Positions 34,588 through 42,269 of a DNA stretch of 49,847 bases are shown in pieces. The stretch is from Shewanella decolorationis S12. Its GTDB lineage: Bacteria > Pseudomonadota > Gammaproteobacteria > Enterobacterales > Shewanellaceae. Position 1 is the first letter of the stretch. Every line of letters starts with the position of its first letter. The stretch covers positions 1-49,847 of the forward strand of contig NZ_AXZL01000038.1 in the NCBI RefSeq assembly GCF_000485795.1. The letters are read 5' to 3'. The translations under genes and the position numbers were made by a program. A model generated the notes under the pieces. The model made no database searches. It worked only from the letters and a program-made list of their open reading frames with translations, and had not been told where the DNA came from.

Positions 34588-34870
34588 TAATACCAATCAC
34601 ATTAAATATCTAATCACTTCAGAGCCTCACAGGCATCTCAATCCAAGGCGTATTGACGCAGGAATGGTTATTCCCTTTTAAGTCAATGTGACGCGGGAGT
34701 GGGATGCCTGTATGGCTCCCAAAGGGCGACTGATGTTCACTGTATGGCAACGCGCTTTATACTGTGTTTAAGGCTTCCGACAGAGCACGACTATGCATTC
34801 AAGCCTTCGCCTTGTCTAAAGCGCGTTGAACTACCGCTGAATGAACAGATATTTAATAGGATTGGTATAA
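34588..34870. mobile_element. Hairpin-rich MITE-like element, 283 bp
   Basis: Terminal inverted repeats pair the first 24 nt (TAATACCAATCACATTAAAT, then ATCT) with the last 24 nt (reverse complement TTATACCAATCCTATTAAAT, then ATCT), 21 of 24 identical. The flanks read GAC on both sides, a possible 3-bp target duplication. Inside are nested hairpins: GAGCC/GGCTC (34622-34626, 34714-34718) and CAGGCATC/GATGCCTG (34630-34637, 34703-34710); then CAACGCGCTTTA/TAAAGCGCGTTG (34748-34759, 34817-34828) enclosing AAGGCTT/AAGCCTT (34770-34776, 34801-34807). No coding capacity was supported; the frames within it are spurious. A transposase in trans would be needed. Confidence 0.75.
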
Positions 34871-35313
34871 GACTCACTTTTAACAGGGGTCATATTCTTC
34901 ATCGGTTGACAGCATCATCAGTTTATTGAGATTTCTACTTTGTACGTGACATAAATGCTTAATAATTGCTTGAGTGCATTCAAAACAAGGTTCGGTTTAT
35001 CCTCCGCTCTCACAGTGGTTAGCTAAGTAGTGAAAAGTATTAATGTGTAGTTGACACTCGATTTTAATAGTTTTAACAAAAGCCGTTGACCATATGATCA
35101 TGCGTCCGTGAGTGCTGGCTCTGTTAAAAGTAAGCAATTTACCTAGGTCACATTTCGTTACGACACAAGTATAGGAGGTTATTCTCATCCGAACATTTCT
35201 AACCAATGTTCATTCTATGATAAGGGCATCATTTTTTATTCTTCTGGCTCAATGTTGACGCATCGCGAATAACGACTAATATAAGACAAATGAGACATTG
35301 TTGAGGTGATGCT
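34871..35313. other. Intergenic region before the signalling block
   Basis: No gene is visible in 443 nt. A sigma-70 promoter at 35255-35282 precedes the receiver gene. I see no terminator or further repeat, although the stretch around 35085-35105 has short palindromic pieces (CATATGATCATG). Confidence 0.5.
35255..35282 (+). promoter_or_regulatory. Probable promoter of the receiver-CheC-kinase operon
   Basis: TTGACG (35255-35260) and TAATAT (35277-35282) have a 16-nt spacer. GAGGTGAT at 35303-35310 is the ribosome binding site before the ATG at 35314. Confidence 0.6.
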
Positions 35314-35679
35314 ATGCCTATTCCAGTCACAATTGCGGATGATTCGTTAATGTCCCGAAAAGCCGTTAGGCGTGCTCTGCCTGAGGATTGGGACGTTGAA
35401 ATCACGGAAGCATGTAATGGTAAAGAGGCCCTAGAAGCTGCAAATTCAGGCAAAGCTGAGGTGTTATTCCTCGACCTCACCATGCCTGAGCTTGATGGAT
35501 TTGGGGTTTTAAAGTATCTCCATGAACAACAATCAAAAACTATCGTGATTGTTATCAGTGCGGATATTCAGCCAGAAGCAAAATCATTAGTAGACTCCCT
35601 AGGTGCCTTTCGATTTTTGCAAAAACCATTGCAGCCTGCACAGCTAAGAGAAGCGCTTTTTGATGTGGGGCTCATATGA
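35314..35679 (+). CDS. Single-domain response regulator (CheY-like)
   Basis: This 121-aa receiver has no output domain. The acidic pocket is D9/D10, the phosphorylation site D54 lies in LFLDLTMPELDG, the Ser/Thr switch is S82 (ISAD), and the invariant lysine is K104 (LQKPLQP). It may act as a phosphate sink or a diffusible signal for a partner protein. Its stop overlaps the next start by 4 nt (ATGA), and that gene encodes a CheC-like phosphatase, so the pair is translationally coupled. A kinase follows. Confidence 0.92.
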   Translation: MPIPVTIADDSLMSRKAVRRALPEDWDVEITEACNGKEALEAANSGKAEVLFLDLTMPELDGFGVLKYLHEQQSKTIVIVISADIQPEAKSLVDSLGAFRFLQKPLQPAQLREALFDVGLI

Positions 35680-36248
35680 ACATGTTGCTATCAGAAGAAC
35701 AGCGAGATGCCTTGCAGGAGTTGATGAATATCTCTATGGGGCAGGCTGCTAACTCTCTTGCTCGATTAATTGGAGCGAAAATCACTTTATCAATTCCCAA
35801 AATTAGCGATGTTACCCCTGAGCAATTCTGCACTATGTTGTCTGATGAGACAGTATGGTACACGCGACAATCTTTTTTGGGCACGATTAAAGGTGAGGTA
35901 ATTGCTACATTATCCAAGCAGGGGTGTGATGCAATTGGTCAACTTATGGATTACGAGCTTCCCCTAACTCAAGATAGCTTAAATGAACTGTTGCTAGAGC
36001 TTGCGAATATTTTAGCAGGGGCTTGTTTAACGGGATTTGCGGAACAGTTAGCATTGAACGCAAAGCTAAGTATGCCGACAATGTATAGCGCTTCAAATCA
36101 GCATTACCATTATCGCTGGGCTAGTACTTTAATGATGGAAGTAGAGTTTAAAGTAGAAGTAAGTCAATTTGACTCGAAGATTGTGATTTGTTTGGAAGAA
36201 AATTCGGTTCAAACACTTTTAGCCAAACTGCAGCTATTGCTGGAGTAA
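35676..36248 (+). CDS. CheC-like phospho-receiver phosphatase
   Basis: This 190-aa protein resembles the CheC/CheX/FliY group that dephosphorylates CheY-type receivers. The motif [D/S]xxxExxN-x22-P occurs twice in related form: D11, E15, N18 with P41 in the first half, and E108, N111 with P134 in the second half (where the first position is Glu-104 rather than Asp/Ser). Thus both active centres look retained. It overlaps the receiver gene and is followed 2 nt later by a kinase, which suggests it resets the receiver, or receivers of the nearby hno-like network. No chemotaxis operon surrounds it. Confidence 0.85.
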   Translation: MNMLLSEEQRDALQELMNISMGQAANSLARLIGAKITLSIPKISDVTPEQFCTMLSDETVWYTRQSFLGTIKGEVIATLSKQGCDAIGQLMDYELPLTQDSLNELLLELANILAGACLTGFAEQLALNAKLSMPTMYSASNQHYHYRWASTLMMEVEFKVEVSQFDSKIVICLEENSVQTLLAKLQLLLE

Positions 36249-36250
36249 TT

Positions 36251-37540
36251 ATGAGTAATTCTCAACTGTTACAGAAACTTGCTTCACGTTTGCCCTTAGG
36301 GATCTGTGTGGTTGATGAGCTTTACAATATTGTTTATTGGAATGATTTTTTTAGTGATCGTTTATCTTCTGTAGCAGGAGATAAACAAGAAAAAAACTTA
36401 CTCACGTTATTTCCTCAGGCTGCTAAATTTCTTCAAAAAAAAATTAACAGTGTGTTTGTATTGAATAATGCAAGCTTTTCCTATTGGGAACATAGGCCCC
36501 ATGTATTTGATTTTAGCAGTAGCAGACCTATTACGGGTGAAGAAACTGCAATGTATCAAAATATTGAGTTTTTCCCACTTGATATTGAAGATAATCAAGT
36601 TAAAACCGTTTGCTTAATTGTACAAGATGTCACTGAGTTAGCGAGCTATTATCAAGCCCAAAAGAGCCTTTCTGAGCAATTAGAGCATGAGCATGCTTCG
36701 CTTAGTTTACTCAATAGAAAATTAGAAACAGCCCAAAATCAATTGCTGCAATCAGAAAAAATGGCAGCTATAGGGCAACTCGCTGCTGGAGTTGCTCATG
36801 AGATAAATAATCCTATCGGTTTTGTTAACTCCAACTTACAAAGCCTGCAGGACTATAATAATAAGCTGCTGAAGCTGCTGTCCTTTTATCAAAAACTGAC
36901 AAAAAAAATTGGCTCTCCACCTTATTTTTTACTTGAGCAGGATATGTTAAAACGTCAGCAGTTTGAATTTATTAGTTCAGATCTACCCGATTTAATAAAT
37001 GAATCCATTGAGGGATTAGAGCGCGTTGCCGTAATAGTAAAAAGCCTTAAGTCATTTTCTCATGTCGATAGCAGTGATTGGCAATATGCTAATGTGATTG
37101 AAGGTATTGAAAATACGTTAAAAATTGCAGCAAACCAAATTAAGTACAAAGCTGTAATTGTGAGGAATTATCAGGAAATTTTGCCCGAACTATATTGCCA
37201 GCCCATGCAGCTGAATCAGGTTTTCCTTAATTTACTTGTGAATGCTGCTCAGGCTATTGAAGATAAGGGCGAAATAAAAATTGATGTTAGTGCGACAGAT
37301 GCTGAGTTTTATATCGTCATTAGTGATACTGGGTCTGGTATAGCACCTCAAGATATGCGAAAAATTTTTGAACCATTTTACACGACAAAACCCGTGGGAA
37401 CAGGTACTGGATTGGGGTTGTCATTGTCCTATAGTATAGTGCAAAAACATAAAGGTGAAATAAAAGTTGCGTCTGTATTAGGAGAGGGCACCTCATTTAC
37501 GGTTATATTACCCATTTTGTCTCCCGAAAGCATATCTTAA
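36251..37540 (+). CDS. Soluble sensor histidine kinase with PAS-like domain
   Basis: This 429-aa cytosolic kinase has an N-terminal PAS-like domain (about residues 10-130, with LPLGICVVDELYNIVYWND), a coiled linker, HisKA with H183 in AAGVAHEINNPIGF, and HATPase_c with DTGSGI and TGTGLGLSLS. There is no receiver domain and no TM segment. The start at 36251 has GGAG 5 nt upstream; the longer frame from 36188 overlaps the CheC-like gene. It is the last gene of the receiver-CheC-kinase operon and converges on the hybrid kinase with only 6 nt between stops and no terminator. Confidence 0.92.
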   Translation: MSNSQLLQKLASRLPLGICVVDELYNIVYWNDFFSDRLSSVAGDKQEKNLLTLFPQAAKFLQKKINSVFVLNNASFSYWEHRPHVFDFSSSRPITGEETAMYQNIEFFPLDIEDNQVKTVCLIVQDVTELASYYQAQKSLSEQLEHEHASLSLLNRKLETAQNQLLQSEKMAAIGQLAAGVAHEINNPIGFVNSNLQSLQDYNNKLLKLLSFYQKLTKKIGSPPYFLLEQDMLKRQQFEFISSDLPDLINESIEGLERVAVIVKSLKSFSHVDSSDWQYANVIEGIENTLKIAANQIKYKAVIVRNYQEILPELYCQPMQLNQVFLNLLVNAAQAIEDKGEIKIDVSATDAEFYIVISDTGSGIAPQDMRKIFEPFYTTKPVGTGTGLGLSLSYSIVQKHKGEIKVASVLGEGTSFTVILPILSPESIS

Positions 37541-37546
37541 TTTGCA

Positions 37547-40500
37547 TCACTTTGAGTTAATACTATCTTTAGTATTATCACTATAACTTTTTATGGCAAA
37601 GGATAGTTCTTCCAAATCGGATACTGATAGTGTTCTTTCAGTTAATAGATTTTGTAGCTTTAAAGCAGATTGCGAAATTGATTTCAGTTCAAAACAAGCA
37701 CTTGTTCCTTTAATTTTATGTAGTTCGCGGGATAAATTATTACTGTCACCATTCTCGATTAATGATTCTAATTTATTCATTAAACTAGGCAAGGTTTCTA
37801 AGTATTCAATAACTAAATCATCTTCTAAAAGAATATTTTTTAAAACCGAAGGTTCTTTTAGGTTGAGCAATTTGCTTAATGTGGTTAAAAGTTGAACCTT
37901 AGTAAATGGTTTTGATATTTTCTCTTTAAATACTGCACCTAGAGTAGATTCTACATCCAGTATATCTGCACTTAGTAGTAGTAAGGGGATTTTCTTATTA
38001 AATTTTTTAATCTCATTTGCCGCTGTTACACCATCCATAATAGGCATTTGTTGGTCTAAAATAATTAAATCATAGTATTGTTGCTTTACAAGTTGAACGG
38101 CTTGTTTTCCATTTTCAGCAAAGCTCAAGTTTATACCTGTTTCCTGAAGATAAATTGCAATCAAATCTCTAATATCTTTTACATCATCAACAATCAGTAT
38201 ATGCAAGTTTTCCCAGTTATATTTTTCATAACTCGCCTCGTGACTATGTGTAATAACACTGTTGATGTTATTGGTTACTTTGCTTTCCGGTATTGTGACT
38301 GAGAAACAAGAACCAACACCTGGTTCACTTTGCATGTCGAGTGTAATAGACATGGCATCTGCTAATTGTTTACTAATAAATAGACCTAAACCTGTGCCGC
38401 CAAAATCACGGCTAGTACTTGAGTCTGCTTGAGTAAAGGCTTGAAACAAATTAGAGGCTTGTTCTTGAGAAATACCAATACCCTCATCGATTATTGCTAT
38501 ATATAGCTGATTTGACTGATTGATATTTGCGACAAGCTTAATTTTACCCTGATGTGTAAATTTTACGGCATTACTTATAAAATTTAATAATATTTGTTTA
38601 AGCCTGTAGGGATCAGTCATTACATATCTAATTTCTCCGATATCAATTTCGGATTCAGTGATGAGCATTTTGCTACTTGCTAGCATGACTATTGACTCGT
38701 AAATACTTTCTAGAAGTGGAATGATATCAATATACTGCTCAGCAATAGTCATTTTACCTTCATCAATTTTAGCGGCATCTAAAATATCATTGATAATGCT
38801 TTGTAAATGAGTCGTGTTTTGTTCTATCTTACATAGCGCACTATGAATTTCACCATCTGTTTTAGGCAATATTTGCTCTGTAAATCCCTTTATTATAGTA
38901 ATGGGTGTGCGAATCTCATGGCTCATATTAGCAAGAAAGCGTGTTTTTATTGAAGCAAGATGATTTGCTTTATCGCGCTCAAGTTCTAGTTCTTTAGTCC
39001 GATTTTCAACACGCTCTTCTAATTCTTCATTAAGAAGCCTGACTTCATTCATCGTCGATATTATAGCATGATGAGCGCCAGAAACTCTTCGCTGCATATT
39101 TACAAAACTGTGTGCTAGGGTATCAATTTCAAGTGCAGATTGAGTAAACGTTAAATTCTTTCTAACTGAGCTTTTTCCATCCCACTGCTGAGTATAATCC
39201 ACCAGTTGTTCTAACGCTTGGGTGTAGTGCTTTACAAAGCGTTTAGAAAATTGTATTGATATTTCGAGAATTAATGTTATGAGTAATAATGCAAGTGAAA
39301 AATATATTGAAAATATTAAAAATAGATCATCAGTATCAATAAAAAAATACAATGACCAACCTGAGTTCGATACATCTTCACTGATAATAAGATGATGAGC
39401 ATCTTTACTGAAAGTGATAGGCTTTAGCGGGTTAAATAAACTATTGGTTAAAAACTTATTTTCCATTGGCAGGCTATGATTGGGTCGTACCCATATGCTT
39501 CCTATTTCCCCGCTTATATTACTTCCCCATACTTTTTTACCTGAGCTATCAAGTAAAATCCGATGTGATATGCTATCATTTCGATTGCTAAAAACTTTTA
39601 ATAGTGAATCAAGTTTTATTGCAAGTTGTAAAACACCGCTAAATTGATTGTCTATTTTAATTGGTGTGCTCACGGCGAATAGCTGATCTTCTCCTAATGC
39701 ACGCCCCATAAAGGTGTCGCTGAGAAAAGATGTGTTAGATTTCTTGACTTGATAAAAGTAAGGTCTATCAGCAACGCTCTCATTATTCAGTCTATTTTCA
39801 TTTAAGTTAGCTTTGTAAAACTCTCTTACTAGTCCATTTTTATCCGTGACTAAAGCTGATATGAATTCAGGTGATTGTTCAACTAACTGTTTGAGTGTGT
39901 TTTTAGTCAACTGTATATCTGTTAAATTAGTTATCGTTTCAATTTTATCTACATAATTTTTAAGCTTTGCTTCTATTTCTTTGTTCAGTATTGATACTTC
40001 GTCTTGAAAAATTGCTATTTGTTTAACTAAGTGCAAGCTGGAAATACCATTTAATCCCAATGTAATTAATAGTGTGGCAGGAATGGCTGTGTATAATCCA
40101 ACTCTATAGGATAATTGATGTTGTAGAGACTGTTTTCTAAGTTGCTGAGCATTTACATAAAGCGCCAAAAGTAGGTTTGCAGCTTTTATACTCCAGGCAA
40201 ATAATGCAGTCGCTAAGGTTGTAAAGATTAAAAGGAAAAAATACTTATCAGTTATGGCCTCTGGTAGCATTAATCGGTTTAAAATTGCTATAGAAATGAA
40301 ATAGATTAACGATGCAGTTAATAAGTTGATTTTTTCAAATTTATTATAGAGATAGAAAAGTATTACTTGTAAAATGCTACTAGTGATTGTGATGTCGTAG
40401 GGCAATGGATATGTCACAAATAAAAAACAGATCAATGCCCAAATAGGGCCTAATCGAGCAAGAATAACTAATATTGCAACATTTCCTACATTAAATGGTA

Positions 40501-40621
40501 CTGCAATTGGAAAGGATACTACTGATAAATTAGCGAGTAAACCAATAGTAATGCAATATAGTAAAAACAACAACCTATGTTTTTTTATAGGCTTGTTATG
40601 GTTTTTAATTACTGCTAGCAT
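37547..40621 (-). CDS. Membrane hybrid histidine kinase (dCache-HisKA-HATPase-REC-Hpt)
   Basis: This protein of about 1024 aa begins with several TM segments (about residues 15-165; MASE-like in layout, family not assigned), then a periplasmic dCache-like sensor (about 200-430) ending in a TM helix (about 433-453). HisKA has H568 (NMSHEIRTPI), HATPase_c follows with the GGTGLGLF box, REC has D856 (LILDQQMPIMDG) and the C-terminal Hpt has H968 (RELHKIKG). It can run a full internal phosphorelay. The start at 40621 follows GGAG by 8 nt and overlaps the previous kinase by 17 nt, so translation is probably coupled. The gene is A+T-rich compared with the window. Confidence 0.9.
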   Translation of the reverse strand: MLAVIKNHNKPIKKHRLLFLLYCITIGLLANLSVVSFPIAVPFNVGNVAILVILARLGPIWALICFLFVTYPLPYDITITSSILQVILFYLYNKFEKINLLTASLIYFISIAILNRLMLPEAITDKYFFLLIFTTLATALFAWSIKAANLLLALYVNAQQLRKQSLQHQLSYRVGLYTAIPATLLITLGLNGISSLHLVKQIAIFQDEVSILNKEIEAKLKNYVDKIETITNLTDIQLTKNTLKQLVEQSPEFISALVTDKNGLVREFYKANLNENRLNNESVADRPYFYQVKKSNTSFLSDTFMGRALGEDQLFAVSTPIKIDNQFSGVLQLAIKLDSLLKVFSNRNDSISHRILLDSSGKKVWGSNISGEIGSIWVRPNHSLPMENKFLTNSLFNPLKPITFSKDAHHLIISEDVSNSGWSLYFFIDTDDLFLIFSIYFSLALLLITLILEISIQFSKRFVKHYTQALEQLVDYTQQWDGKSSVRKNLTFTQSALEIDTLAHSFVNMQRRVSGAHHAIISTMNEVRLLNEELEERVENRTKELELERDKANHLASIKTRFLANMSHEIRTPITIIKGFTEQILPKTDGEIHSALCKIEQNTTHLQSIINDILDAAKIDEGKMTIAEQYIDIIPLLESIYESIVMLASSKMLITESEIDIGEIRYVMTDPYRLKQILLNFISNAVKFTHQGKIKLVANINQSNQLYIAIIDEGIGISQEQASNLFQAFTQADSSTSRDFGGTGLGLFISKQLADAMSITLDMQSEPGVGSCFSVTIPESKVTNNINSVITHSHEASYEKYNWENLHILIVDDVKDIRDLIAIYLQETGINLSFAENGKQAVQLVKQQYYDLIILDQQMPIMDGVTAANEIKKFNKKIPLLLLSADILDVESTLGAVFKEKISKPFTKVQLLTTLSKLLNLKEPSVLKNILLEDDLVIEYLETLPSLMNKLESLIENGDSNNLSRELHKIKGTSACFELKSISQSALKLQNLLTERTLSVSDLEELSFAIKSYSDNTKDSINSK

Positions 40622-41978
40622 TAGTATACTCCGGTAAACTGATAATGAATTTAGTCCCCTTTGAGCCCGTATAGTCAAGGGCAAGACAACCATTATGCTG
40701 TTCAACTATCGCTCGAGAGATCGGTAGCCCTAATCCTGTGCCTTGTCCTATTTCCTTTGTTGTAAAAAATGGCTCAAATAGATGGGGAATATCTGCTTTA
40801 TCAATCCCATTACCATTATCTATAACTTCAATATTGATCCACGATGCTGTTCTTATTATATTTATTTCTATCAATCCATTCGAATGATTAATGGAATGGT
40901 GAGCATTACTTATCAAGTTTAAAATAACTTGGCAGAGTTGTGTGATATTTCCTTCTATCCAAAAATCTTGGTTTTCACTCTTGATTAAAATTTTAGTTTG
41001 TTTTTTAAATTGTGTATTTGCTATTTTGATGGCATCTTCAACAAGTTTTAAAATGTTCACTTTGGAGATTGTAGTCTCATCAGGGTGTGAGAAATTTCGA
41101 AGATTCTTGATAATGTCTCGCGCTCGCCTTGCGCCCTCTAAGCTTTCGCTAAGTAATTCTTTACTGTCATCAATGATAAATTGTAAATTACTTTTGTTAT
41201 ATAGATTATCCGTGTCAGATGATTTTTTGCACGCGTTACTAATAAAAGTTTCTATATCTTCTATATAAAGTTTAAAAGTATTCAAATTGCTATAAATAAA
41301 TCCCAATGGATTGTTTAGCTCATGGGCGACACCAGCTGCAAGTTGACCAATAGCAGCTAGTTTTCCCTGACGTGCCATGCTCGTTTCCATGCGTTTTTGT
41401 TGAGCAAATAGGTTATCTCTCTCTTTCGAGACATGTCGATATTCCATTAATGTAAGTATGCTAGCAATGAAACTGCTGTAATTTGATATCACCGAACTTG
41501 CTTCTGCACTAAACCCTTTAGCATTATTCATTAGTAAAACTATTGCATAGCAACGGTTCGTGATTTTTACTGGTTGAATGATTGCCGAGGAGGCGAGTGC
41601 TGAAAACTCCTGTAGTATACTTGGCCAAGCTGATTTGACTTGACTATTAAAGACTGCTGATTTGTCGAATATGTTTTTCGCATTTACTTCAGTATTTTTT
41701 AAGATAAAATCTTTACCTTCTAGTTCCGTATTCGTACTTGCTACAACATAAACACCATCGCCTTGTTGATTGCAGGTAATAATTAGCTGGATGTCTGGGT
41801 TGACCTCTTGGGCGATTAAGCTGAAAAGTGAGCTAAATGGCACCGATTGGTCAATATTTTCAGTAAATGCTTGCATCGTTTTTAACATTAAATTGTTCAG
41901 TTTTTTAAACTCTTGCAGCTTCTGATTTTCAGCTTTTAATTGGTTTAGCAATACTTCTTGTTGGTTTTTATTACTCAT
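40605..41978 (-). CDS. Sensor histidine kinase with GAF-like domain
   Basis: This 457-aa cytosolic kinase starts with a coiled coil (about residues 5-40), then a GAF-like sensory region (about 45-175, GAF assignment tentative), a second coil, HisKA with H219 in AAGVAHELNNPLGF, and HATPase_c (GNGID, GQGTGLGLPIS). An ATG at 41978 with a GGCAGG just upstream is preferred over the ATG at 41990, which lacks a Shine-Dalgarno. It is the first of two overlapping minus-strand kinase genes and sits between the hybrid kinase and the HnoD-like gene, a plausible input kinase for the neighbouring receivers. Confidence 0.9.
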   Translation of the reverse strand: MSNKNQQEVLLNQLKAENQKLQEFKKLNNLMLKTMQAFTENIDQSVPFSSLFSLIAQEVNPDIQLIITCNQQGDGVYVVASTNTELEGKDFILKNTEVNAKNIFDKSAVFNSQVKSAWPSILQEFSALASSAIIQPVKITNRCYAIVLLMNNAKGFSAEASSVISNYSSFIASILTLMEYRHVSKERDNLFAQQKRMETSMARQGKLAAIGQLAAGVAHELNNPLGFIYSNLNTFKLYIEDIETFISNACKKSSDTDNLYNKSNLQFIIDDSKELLSESLEGARRARDIIKNLRNFSHPDETTISKVNILKLVEDAIKIANTQFKKQTKILIKSENQDFWIEGNITQLCQVILNLISNAHHSINHSNGLIEINIIRTASWINIEVIDNGNGIDKADIPHLFEPFFTTKEIGQGTGLGLPISRAIVEQHNGCLALDYTGSKGTKFIISLPEYTNASSN

Positions 41979-42269
41979 CTGCCTGCCCATGTTTTAAGCT
42001 ACTTTGTTTAATTCTATCGAACACTCTAACACTAGTATGTCTGCGCTGAGTCCTTAGCATCTCACTCATACTAGTCGTTATCCGCAGATGTAACCTTATA
42101 GACAGGAATGAGTGTTTTAAAATTTTGCTAACTTATTGGCGATTAAAGCAAAAGGGGTCTTAGTCGTTTAGTCAGCAATGCAACCCGAGCAAGCAATCGA
42201 TTCGATAACTTAATTGTAGGCGACTTTAAGAGTTTGCTTAGTATGTTTGCTGCCTCATTCTTAGATTTC
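41979..42269. other. Intergenic region upstream of the GAF-like kinase
   Basis: No gene is visible in 291 nt, which also holds the end of the HnoD-like transcript. The inverted repeat at 42031-42075 is listed separately. No clear terminator was found for the HnoD-like gene, so readthrough into the kinase pair is possible. Confidence 0.4.
42031..42075. repeat. 9-bp inverted repeat upstream of the kinase pair
   Basis: ACTAGTATG (42031-42039) and CATACTAGT (42067-42075) are perfect complements, 27 nt apart, 52 nt upstream of the kinase start. It could be an operator or leader hairpin; it has no T-run. Confidence 0.5.

Noticed and set aside
34699..34929. Open reading frame inside the hairpin element
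   Set aside because: It crosses the palindromes and the right terminal repeat, has no ribosome binding site and no recognisable family; palindromic DNA often leaves such frames open.
34269..35313. tRNA-Asp as an attB with an integrated island in this window
   Set aside because: I found no second partial copy of the tRNA 3' end downstream in the window and no integrase gene in the signalling block; the GTGAC array alone is not enough.
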